A program made the position numbers and the translations under genes. Shown here one piece after another: positions 7,230 through 13,143 of a stretch of DNA of 13,143 bases. The notes under the pieces were generated by a model. It saw only the letters and a list, made by a program, of their open reading frames with translations, had not been told where the DNA came from and searched no databases. Position 1 is the stretch's first letter. Each line of letters starts with the position of its first letter. This DNA is from Limnochordia bacterium (GTDB taxonomy: Bacteria > Bacillota > Limnochordia > Darwinibacteriales > B1SED10-159): positions 1 through 13,143 of the forward strand of contig SLOZ01000206.1 of assembly GCA_007132255.1 (NCBI GenBank), written 5' to 3'.

Positions 7230-8201
7230 TTGGAACTATTGTTTTCATCAGGATTGAATGCGTTTGGTCGGCGTGGTGATCATTCCCGTGGATCAATGGA
7301 AGAAAAAATTGTGAATGCCACTCAGGTCCATGGTCTGACGGGAGTTGAGGTGAACACTCCAGAACATGTGACTGCGATGCCTGCACTTGGATTGAAGAAA
7401 TTCGTTGCCGACCAGGGTCTTGCGGTGACCTGCGTCAATCCGCGGTTTGACAGAGACCCCCTGTGGGCTCGCGGTGCCTTTTCGCACCCCGACGGGCCGA
7501 CTCGTCAAAAGGCCGTGGATGCGGCGAAATTCGCTGTGGATACGGCAGCAGCGCTTGACTGCAATCACATTTGCATCTGGCCCGGCACCGATGGCTTTGA
7601 CTATCCGTTTCAGCAGGACTATGAGCGGGCTTGGGACCAGCTGGTGGATGGCTTACGCCAAGTAGCGCAGTACAATCCCAGTGTCCAGGTGGATTTGGAA
7701 TACAAGATCTGGGAGCCGCGACGTTTCAGCTTCCTTCGCGATATTGGCACAACACTGGAAGCCATTCGCGATTGCGGTGTCGGCAATATGGGTGTTACAT
7801 TGGATTATGCCCATGTTTTGATGGCAAAGGAAAACATTGCCTGCAGTGCAGCTTTGGCCCGCCGCAATCAGGTTCTGTCCAATATCCATCTCAACGATGG
7901 CTATGGCGAAGCAGACGATGGCTATATGGCTGGTTCCACCCATCTAGTAGAGACCATGGAACTGCTGCAGTATCTGCATGCGGTGGACTATGGCGGCTGG
8001 CTAACATTTGATTTGTTCCCGACCCATGAGGATCCCGTGCAGTTCTGCCAGAACAGTATTGACAATGTGCGTTGGCTGCACCAATTGGCGATCAGTATCG
8101 ATCTGGAGGAACTTGCGCAACTGCGAGCTACCATGGATGCCAATGGCGTTCAGCGTCTGGTACGTCAAACCATGTCCCAATCCGTTCTCCCGGGACAATG
8201 A
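7230..8201 (+). CDS. TIM-barrel sugar isomerase (xylose-isomerase-like fold, L-rhamnose-isomerase-like active site)
   Basis: A 323-residue cytoplasmic protein that probably interconverts an aldose and a ketose, or epimerises a sugar. The TTG start at 7230 gives MELLFSSGLNAF, the usual first strand, and has AGGGAG at good spacing. Putative metal ligands follow in barrel order: VDLEYK (E157), TLDYAH (D192, H195), NIHLND (H220, D223), EADDG (D229/D230) and LTFDLFP (D261). The E-D-H-D set plus DxxH resembles bacterial L-rhamnose isomerase of the Pseudomonas stutzeri type and differs from the Glu-ending set of most AP_endonuc_2 epimerases, but identity to a characterised enzyme cannot be judged here. 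The gene is first of a three-gene set: an RpiR regulator follows after 39 bp and a second TIM-barrel gene after that. The substrate is unknown. Confidence 0.82.
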   Translation: MELLFSSGLNAFGRRGDHSRGSMEEKIVNATQVHGLTGVEVNTPEHVTAMPALGLKKFVADQGLAVTCVNPRFDRDPLWARGAFSHPDGPTRQKAVDAAKFAVDTAAALDCNHICIWPGTDGFDYPFQQDYERAWDQLVDGLRQVAQYNPSVQVDLEYKIWEPRRFSFLRDIGTTLEAIRDCGVGNMGVTLDYAHVLMAKENIACSAALARRNQVLSNIHLNDGYGEADDGYMAGSTHLVETMELLQYLHAVDYGGWLTFDLFPTHEDPVQFCQNSIDNVRWLHQLAISIDLEELAQLRATMDANGVQRLVRQTMSQSVLPGQ

Positions 8202-8240
8202 CCAACTAAAGCACTGATGTCCAGAGAGAGGGGTCTTGTT

Positions 8241-9098
8241 ATGGCGACTGCACCAGGCAGCGATAAAAACCAATTGGTTCTGCTAGAACTGCGGCGGCTT
8301 TTACCCAGCTTGCACCCGAAAGAGACCATTTTGGCGAAGTTCATCCTCGACCATCCTGTGGAAGTACGTGATATGAAGATCACGGAGCTGGCAGACCGAG
8401 TTCAGGTAAGTCAAGGGCTGATTGTTCACTTTTGTCAGCGTATCGGTCTTTCTGGGTTCATAGAACTCAAACGAGTGTTGAGCGAGGCCGGTACCTTCTG
8501 GCCGGACGAAGAAGTGACGGCGGCACACAATCCGATCGAGGTGTTCCAAAAGACCTTTGAGCAATCGATTCAAGCTATGAATGATACGCTGCAGGCGGCA
8601 GATATCGCGTCGGTCCAGAGTGCTGCCGAGATGATTCGCGATGCTGCCGGTGTCGAACTTTATGGCGTGGGCGGTTCTGGTGCCATTGCCTTAGATAGTT
8701 ATCACAAGTTCCTGCGCATTGGGTTCCCCTGTGCTGTCCACACCGAGGCTAATCTTCAACTCATGAGCGCTTCGCTCTTAACACCAAGCCACGTCGCCAT
8801 TGGCATCTCTCATTCCGGACGCACCAATTCTGTGGTGGACAGCCTGCGGTTGGCAAAAGAGCGCGGTGCGGCCACCATTGCCATCACCAATTTCAAACAG
8901 GCTCCGATTCAACAGTATGCCGATGTCTGTCTGTACTCCGCAGCCCGAGGTGATGCCTTAAATAGCGAGAATGCCACTGCTCGCTTGGCGCAGCTGGCGA
9001 TTCTAGATTCCCTCTATCTATATGTTGCCCTGCAGCGCAAAGACGGTATCGCCAACTTACAGCGGACTATCGAAGCCGTACGTCATACTCGCTACTGA
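8241..9098 (+). CDS. RpiR-family transcriptional regulator (HTH + SIS domain)
   Basis: A 285-residue regulator that binds DNA with an N-terminal helix-turn-helix and senses a phosphorylated sugar with a C-terminal SIS domain. The ATG at 8241 is chosen over the in-frame ATG at 8217 because AGAGGGG (8227-8233) lies 7 nt upstream and homologues begin near here. The HTH_6 region covers about residues 15-85, with KITELADRVQVSQGLIVHFC (47-66). The recognition helix has Leu and His where many relatives have Thr and Arg (T[IV]xRF), suggesting a non-standard operator. The SIS domain has the GVGGSG loop (142-147) and the phosphosugar-binding Ser-rich ISHSGRT (189-195), so effector binding looks intact. 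It lies between two sugar isomerase genes and probably controls them and the adjacent transporter. Activator or repressor action cannot be told. Confidence 0.93.
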   Translation: MATAPGSDKNQLVLLELRRLLPSLHPKETILAKFILDHPVEVRDMKITELADRVQVSQGLIVHFCQRIGLSGFIELKRVLSEAGTFWPDEEVTAAHNPIEVFQKTFEQSIQAMNDTLQAADIASVQSAAEMIRDAAGVELYGVGGSGAIALDSYHKFLRIGFPCAVHTEANLQLMSASLLTPSHVAIGISHSGRTNSVVDSLRLAKERGAATIAITNFKQAPIQQYADVCLYSAARGDALNSENATARLAQLAILDSLYLYVALQRKDGIANLQRTIEAVRHTRY

Positions 9099-9147
9099 TA
9101 CCATGGATCCGAACACGCTAGCGTCCTGGAGAATGGGGTGTCGAACG

Positions 9148-10044
9148 ATGAACTATGCTGAGCAATTTCGTTTGGGTGCCGTCCAAGACAACAAGGCTTT
9201 CCCAGATCACCGACGATTCCTTAAGCAGGTCATAAGCTGGGGATTTCTTTGGGTAGAGTTTAAGTATGAACGGGCCCTAGATCCGGATAACCAGTTGCTA
9301 GGGCCTCTAGGTGCCGAGCTTGGGCGCATGGCTTCGCGCGCCGGACTTGGCGTTTCGGTGCATGCACCCTACGATGAGAAGGAACCGATCAATCTTGGCG
9401 ATGAAGACAGGACTGTGCGGGTGAACAGTCGCCGCGCTGTCCGGCAGTCGCTGGAGTTTGCGGCCAATGTGGGCGCTTCGTACGTAACGATCCATGGAAG
9501 CTATCAGTGGTTTCCCGATGCCGATGCCAGCTTTCAACTCCCGCTGCGACTGCGCGTGTCACAACTCCAGTATGAAACCATGCGGGAACGGTATCTTGAA
9601 GAGCTATCGGCCCTCTGTTGGCAGGCGAAAGCGGCAGGCTTGACGATGGCTGTGGAGAACTTTTACGACTCGCCGCTGGGGCGCGGTAAGGTGAAGTTTC
9701 CCGTACGCCCAGATCAGGTTCGCCATTGTTTGGACGCCATTCCGGACAATCTGGGATTCATGTACGATCTAGGGCATGGCAATTCCTTGGGTATGCATCC
9801 AGCAGATTTTTTGGATATGGTTGGTCCCAGACACCTAATGGGAACCCACATCCACGACAATGATGGCAGCAAGGATCAGCATTGGGTGGTAGGCGAAGGA
9901 ACCATCGATATGTTAGGGTTTCTGCTCTTTGCCAAACAGCGGCAGTTAACATTTCCGTTGAATCTGGAGTTGAAGAATGAAGACGATCTGTTAGCGAGTC
10001 GAGGTGCGCTGCAAACGTTGTTGCAGAAAATCGCAGATTCCTGA
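9148..10044 (+). CDS. Sugar phosphate isomerase/epimerase-like TIM-barrel protein (AP_endonuc_2 family)
   Basis: A 298-residue cytoplasmic TIM-barrel protein of the COG1082 type, likely an epimerase or isomerase of a sugar, keto-sugar or related intermediate. The ATG at 9148 has GGGGTG (9135-9140) upstream; in-frame ATGs at 9103 and 9133 lack well-spaced sites. Barrel-end residues are complete: SVHAPYDE (70-77), TIHGSYQW (114-121), MAVENFYD (167-174, E170), MYDLGHGNSLG (205-215, D207 and H210), THIHDNDGSKDQHW (233-246, with H234/H236, D237, H245), GEG (249-251) and LNLELKNEDD (271-280, E274). This is the endonuclease-IV-like metal site shared by the family. Homology alone does not give a substrate. 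A DNA-repair role (true endonuclease IV, Nfo) is unlikely given the context. It is downstream of rpiR by 49 bp, in the same transcription unit. Confidence 0.87.
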   Translation: MNYAEQFRLGAVQDNKAFPDHRRFLKQVISWGFLWVEFKYERALDPDNQLLGPLGAELGRMASRAGLGVSVHAPYDEKEPINLGDEDRTVRVNSRRAVRQSLEFAANVGASYVTIHGSYQWFPDADASFQLPLRLRVSQLQYETMRERYLEELSALCWQAKAAGLTMAVENFYDSPLGRGKVKFPVRPDQVRHCLDAIPDNLGFMYDLGHGNSLGMHPADFLDMVGPRHLMGTHIHDNDGSKDQHWVVGEGTIDMLGFLLFAKQRQLTFPLNLELKNEDDLLASRGALQTLLQKIADS

Positions 10045-10311
10045 AAAAGATAGGTGAATTGGCAGGTAATCTCAATGGAGTTGTCTAATCATTGAAAATA
10101 GGAAGCTTTGTTGTGGTGGGACATTGACGAGCAATAAAAAAACAAGTCTTTTTGTAGGTTTTGTTCCTGCCAGCACAATCTTTCGATCCTGTGACACAGT
10201 TCATCTTTTAATTTGGAACAAAGAGTAATGAAATGAAAGGGGCGATGCAGGTAGAAACGATTCGTGATGTCGGATTCTATACTTGAAGAATTCTTTTTAG
10301 GAGGAGATCGT
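10045..10311. other. Intergenic region upstream of the ABC importer genes
   Basis: These 267 bases are AT-rich in the middle (A7 and T5 runs at about 10136-10153) and hold no gene. A TTGACG (10124-10129) has no good -10 box 17 nt later. The best promoter-like element is TATACT at 10278-10283. No clear terminator closes the upstream gene, so read-through into the importer genes is possible. Confidence 0.45.
10274..10295 (+). promoter_or_regulatory. Possible -10 box and overlapping palindrome before the binding-protein gene
   Basis: TATACT (10278-10283) is a fair -10 hexamer placed to give a leader of about 20 nt before the start at 10312, but the -35 region is poor, so activation may be needed. 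A 10-bp palindrome AAGAATTCTT (10286-10295) directly follows at the expected initiation point. ATTCTATACTT (10274-10284) is also the exact reverse complement of 7204-7214, just upstream of the isomerase operon. Possible regulator site; weak evidence. Confidence 0.3.
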
Positions 10312-11454
10312 ATGCTGAAATTCTTTAAACATGTCGTCATTGCTGCTTTGGTGATGGGTCTTGTGGCCGGTGCAGGCTCTGTCTTGGCTGCTGAGTTAGA
10401 CGCATGGCTGCAGAGTGCGGAATTGGGTGAATACCAGCCTGTTGCAGAGGATTGGGACGCTATTGCTGAGGCTGCTCAGTCTGAGCCACCGTTGACTCTG
10501 TACACCGACACTAGTCGCGCTTTTCCCGTGGTGGAACAGTTCAACGAATTGTTTGACGTCGAAGTGGAAGCCATTAACCTGCGCGGTTCGGAGATTATCG
10601 AGCGTGTTCGCCGGGAGTGGGATGCTGGCCTTTACAATGCCGGTGTCGTCATGATGGGCAGCGCAGCCTTGGTCTACGATCAACTACTCTCCCGCAATGC
10701 TGTAACTCGCTATGTACCTCGTGAGATGGAAGCCGTGATCGATCCTCGGTCCACGGATCCTTTGCTGGTTCATCGTTACAGTGTCGGTGTTTGGTATTAT
10801 AAGAACGCGGATAACCCGGGACAACCGCCCTATGAGAACATTTGGGAAATGACTACCGATTCATGGAACAACCGGGTAGCCATGAGCAGTCCGTTGGCAT
10901 CTGGAACAACCATGGAGTATTTCATCGGTTTGGTGTCCAATCATGAACAGATGGAAGCCATGTATGAAGAGTACTTCGGAGAACCCATTGAACTGACCAC
11001 CGAGAACGCGGGCTTTGAGTTCATTAAGGGACTCTTGGAGAACGATGTTCGTCTAGTGACCAGTTTTCGGGACGTGGCTGATGCTGTAACCCGTGCCGAT
11101 GATCATTTTGCGGGCTTCGGTTCACAGTCGGCTTACCGGCAGGTCGTAACCGGTGAGTATGACTTTGAACTGGATACCCAGATCACTCCGGCGGTCCTTT
11201 CACCCCGCTTGATCGGTATCGGTACCTATACTGAAAGCCCGAATACCGCTAAGCTTTTGATTCGTTATCTGACCAGTCAAGAAGGCGGCGATCCCTGGTG
11301 GGGAGCTGACTTCCCGGCTAATCCTATGGTCGAACAGACCGGTGCAATGGCGGATCTGAATCTGGAGAGTTTCGACAAGCTTTGGGACACGCCCCTCGAC
11401 GAACAACTGTATCTCCGGGATCAGATTACCGACTTCTTCATCCTGTACCAATAA
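10312..11454 (+). CDS. Periplasmic substrate-binding protein of a Fe(III)-type ABC importer (COG1840)
   Basis: A 380-residue exported solute-binding protein. The ATG at 10312 has TAGGAGGAG (10298-10306) at ideal spacing. The signal peptide cleaves near VLA|A (26), with no lipobox cysteine, so the mature protein is soluble. This fits a periplasm rather than a lipid-anchored Gram-positive binding protein. After an extra N-terminal stretch of about 30 residues, the fold starts at PLTLYTDTSRAFPVVEQFNE (60-79), as in FbpA/AfuA-type proteins. It shows VSPLASGTTMEY-like hinge sequence (190-203) and the late DFPANPMV (333-340) motif. No clear Tyr-Tyr iron pair was identified, so iron is not an obvious ligand. 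Relatives bind iron, thiamine, phosphonates, phosphoglycerate or sugar phosphates. The neighbouring sugar isomerases and RpiR regulator favour a sugar or sugar phosphate (inference). The matching permease follows. Confidence 0.88.
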   Translation: MLKFFKHVVIAALVMGLVAGAGSVLAAELDAWLQSAELGEYQPVAEDWDAIAEAAQSEPPLTLYTDTSRAFPVVEQFNELFDVEVEAINLRGSEIIERVRREWDAGLYNAGVVMMGSAALVYDQLLSRNAVTRYVPREMEAVIDPRSTDPLLVHRYSVGVWYYKNADNPGQPPYENIWEMTTDSWNNRVAMSSPLASGTTMEYFIGLVSNHEQMEAMYEEYFGEPIELTTENAGFEFIKGLLENDVRLVTSFRDVADAVTRADDHFAGFGSQSAYRQVVTGEYDFELDTQITPAVLSPRLIGIGTYTESPNTAKLLIRYLTSQEGGDPWWGADFPANPMVEQTGAMADLNLESFDKLWDTPLDEQLYLRDQITDFFILYQ

Positions 11455-11465
11455 CCTAAGACCGC

Positions 11466-11493
11466 ACGAAGGGGCAGTGATCTGCCCCTTCGT
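11466..11493 (+). terminator. Perfect 12-bp hairpin between binding-protein and permease genes
   Basis: ACGAAGGGGCAG (11466-11477) pairs perfectly with 11482-11493 around a TGAT loop, 11 nt after the binding-protein stop. No uridine run follows. The permease start is only about 30 nt further, so this is most likely an mRNA-stabilising or partial-termination hairpin that keeps binding protein in excess over permease. Confidence 0.65.
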
Positions 11494-11509
11494 CGACCTT
11501 TCCAAAGAT

Positions 11510-11517
11510 AGGGGTGA
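11510..11517 (+). promoter_or_regulatory. Ribosome-binding site that selects a TTG start for the permease
   Basis: AGGGGTGA matches the 3' end of 16S rRNA well and lies 5 nt before the TTG at 11523. An in-frame GTG at 11514 lies inside this element and is therefore a less likely start. Confidence 0.5.
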
Positions 11518-11522
11518 ACGCA

Positions 11523-13143
11523 TTGAGTACTCGAAACCAAGCCCTAACACCAGCGGAACGCCGTTTGTACTGGAAGAATAAGACTCTGCAGTTGCTGCGC
11601 TCGCCCCGCTTTGTCATGGGTTGGATTTTTGTTATCGTTTTTGCCTATTTGATCCTTGTTCCCTTGGGAGAAATTGTTATTTCAACATTCCAGGTACAGG
11701 AAGGGGACACCCGCCGTATCGGCGCCGAAGTGGGCCAGTGGACATCGTATTATTGGGAGCGCACCCTCACGGGGCCACTAAGCTATCGCATTTTTTGGGA
11801 ACCACTGCGCAACACGCTCTTTATAACGTTTTCTTACACAGCGTTGGCTATGCTCATCGGCATCTCGCTAGCATGGCTGATTGTGAAGACCGATATGCCA
11901 TTCCGTAAGTTTATTGGGGTGGTGGCTATCATCCCCTACATTCTGCCCTCATGGACGTTAGCGCTGGCCTGGACTACCTTGTTCGGCAATCATCGGGTCG
12001 GAGTGGGTGCGGCCGGGGTCGTGCAGAATTTTTTGGGCATTGTACCTCCAGATTGGCTGGGTTACGGGCCGCTGCCCATTATATCGGTGCTGGCCATCAA
12101 CTATTTCGCCTATACGTTTCTCTTAGCTTCGTCGGCCTTTGCTACGATCGACAGTCGCTTAGAGGAAGCGGCTATGCTGCACGGTATTCCGCAGCATACC
12201 ATCATGCGTTCGATTACCCTGCCCATTATCTTGCCGGCCTTGGGCTCGGCCTTCATTCTAACCTTTGCCAAGGGTATCGGTACCTTCGGAGTGCCGGCGT
12301 TTTTGGGAATTCCAGTGCGCTATAATGTCATAGCCACATCACTGTACCAGGCCGCTGGCATGGGTCGCTTCGGTGACGCCTTCGCCCTGACTCTGATTCT
12401 TGTGCTCATGGCTGCTCTGGCGATTTTCATGAACAACGTCTTAATCGGTAAACGGCGTCAGTTCACGACCATGACGGGGAAGGGTTCTAGCTATCGTCGC
12501 ATTCCTTTAGGAAAATATCGTTATCTTGTAGGTGTGGGCGCAGCCGTCTTCGTAGGTGTTACGGCCTTTCTGCCGATTATGCTCTTGGTCTGGCAGAGTT
12601 TCCAGTTGAACTTAGGTGACTTTTCGGCTAGCAATTTGACCTTGACCTACTGGACAGGAAGTATTGATGGTATGGAGGGAATTCTTGTTAGTTCTCGGGT
12701 ACGAGGGGCGGCCTGGAATAGTTTCCGTTTTGGTCTCACTGTCGCTACGTTCACGGCCTTCGTTGGTATTCTGATTGGTTATGTGGTGGCCAAAGGTCGC
12801 GGCAGCTTGCAGGCTAAACTGGTGGAACAGATGTCGTTCATACCGTATGTGATCCCTGGAATTGCCTTCGGGGCCATTTATCTGACCATGTTTGCACAGC
12901 CAAGGGGTCCGATTCCTTCGCTGTATGGAACGATCTGGATTGTAATCTTGGCGTTTTCTGTTAACCGCCTGCCCTTTGCCAGTCGTTCTGGCATCGCCTC
13001 TATGATGCAAATCGGCGGATCGTTGGAGGAAGCCGCGGAAATCCATGGAGCTGGTTTTTGGACTCGCATCCGGCGGATAATGTTCCCGTTGAGCAAGAAA
13101 GGCTTCGTGACAGGTTTCATTCTGTCGTTCATTTCGAGCATCG
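11523..13143 (+). CDS. ABC importer permease, Fe(III)-type two-domain (FbpB/AfuB-like), truncated by right window edge
   Basis: The frame is open from the TTG at 11523 to the window end (540 codons, no stop), so the 3' end is missing. The inner-membrane protein contains two fused permease domains, as in COG1178. A first transmembrane segment lies at about residues 31-56, with many further hydrophobic helices. There are two EAA loops that would contact the ATPase: EEAAMLHG...ITLP (214-234) and EEAAEIHG...IMFP (502-522), both with the conserved Gly. The second domain starts with a helix at about 334-358. Since COG1178 proteins are about 520-580 residues, little is missing. It follows the binding-protein gene by 68 bp, separated by a hairpin. 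The ATPase gene is expected beyond the window. The substrate is inferred only from context. Confidence 0.92.
   Translation, partial: MSTRNQALTPAERRLYWKNKTLQLLRSPRFVMGWIFVIVFAYLILVPLGEIVISTFQVQEGDTRRIGAEVGQWTSYYWERTLTGPLSYRIFWEPLRNTLFITFSYTALAMLIGISLAWLIVKTDMPFRKFIGVVAIIPYILPSWTLALAWTTLFGNHRVGVGAAGVVQNFLGIVPPDWLGYGPLPIISVLAINYFAYTFLLASSAFATIDSRLEEAAMLHGIPQHTIMRSITLPIILPALGSAFILTFAKGIGTFGVPAFLGIPVRYNVIATSLYQAAGMGRFGDAFALTLILVLMAALAIFMNNVLIGKRRQFTTMTGKGSSYRRIPLGKYRYLVGVGAAVFVGVTAFLPIMLLVWQSFQLNLGDFSASNLTLTYWTGSIDGMEGILVSSRVRGAAWNSFRFGLTVATFTAFVGILIGYVVAKGRGSLQAKLVEQMSFIPYVIPGIAFGAIYLTMFAQPRGPIPSLYGTIWIVILAFSVNRLPFASRSGIASMMQIGGSLEEAAEIHGAGFWTRIRRIMFPLSKKGFVTGFILSFISSI

Noticed and set aside
7039..7257. 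Small plus-strand open frame upstream of the first isomerase
   Set aside because: It overlaps the isomerase start, has no well-spaced ribosome-binding site and no recognisable protein features.
9148..10044. Endonuclease IV (DNA repair) annotation of the second TIM-barrel protein
   Set aside because: The shared metal site is typical of sugar isomerases/epimerases too, and the operon context is sugar metabolism.

Overview
The window is a dense bacterial stretch with every gene on the + strand. The base composition is moderate, close to half G+C. Shine-Dalgarno sequences are strong (AGGAGG-like) and GTG or TTG starts are frequent. The exported proteins, including the ABC binding protein, have ordinary signal peptides with no lipobox cysteine. 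Strong Shine-Dalgarno use suggests a Bacillota-like or related lineage. Soluble, non-lipidated binding proteins suggest a diderm envelope (for example Limnochordia-, Negativicutes- or spirochaete-like). This placement is inference only.

Layout from left to right. (1) Bases 1-2199 hold the 3' part of a large PEP/pyruvate-binding (PPDK_N, ATP-grasp) protein, followed by a RimJ/RimL-type GNAT acetyltransferase. (2) After about 440 bp of non-coding DNA comes a three-gene set for exported proteins (3328-6649). It encodes a stand-alone 5'-nucleotidase C-terminal domain, a secreted five-bladed beta-propeller protein of glycosidase type, and a stand-alone metallophosphoesterase that matches the N-terminal half of a 5'-nucleotidase. 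The two halves of a UshA/YfkN-type enzyme are therefore separate exported proteins, in swapped gene order, with a carbohydrate-type protein between them. The set ends at a Rho-independent-like terminator near 6764-6800. (3) After about 580 bp without a convincing gene comes a catabolic set: a TIM-barrel sugar isomerase, an RpiR-type HTH-SIS regulator and a second TIM-barrel isomerase/epimerase (7230-10044). (4) After 267 bp comes the start of a Fe(III)-type ABC importer: a periplasmic binding protein, a 12-bp hairpin, and a two-domain permease that runs off the right edge.

Working model (inference): regions 2-4 form a nutrient-acquisition locus. Exported phosphoesterase/nucleotidase and glycosidase-like proteins would release small phosphorylated or free sugars. 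The binding-protein importer would take them up, and the two TIM-barrel isomerases would process them under an RpiR regulator that senses a sugar phosphate through its SIS domain. Some members of this importer family (AfuABC) carry sugar phosphates rather than iron, which makes the combination plausible but not proven. No RNA genes, CRISPR arrays, insertion sequences or prophage genes were seen.
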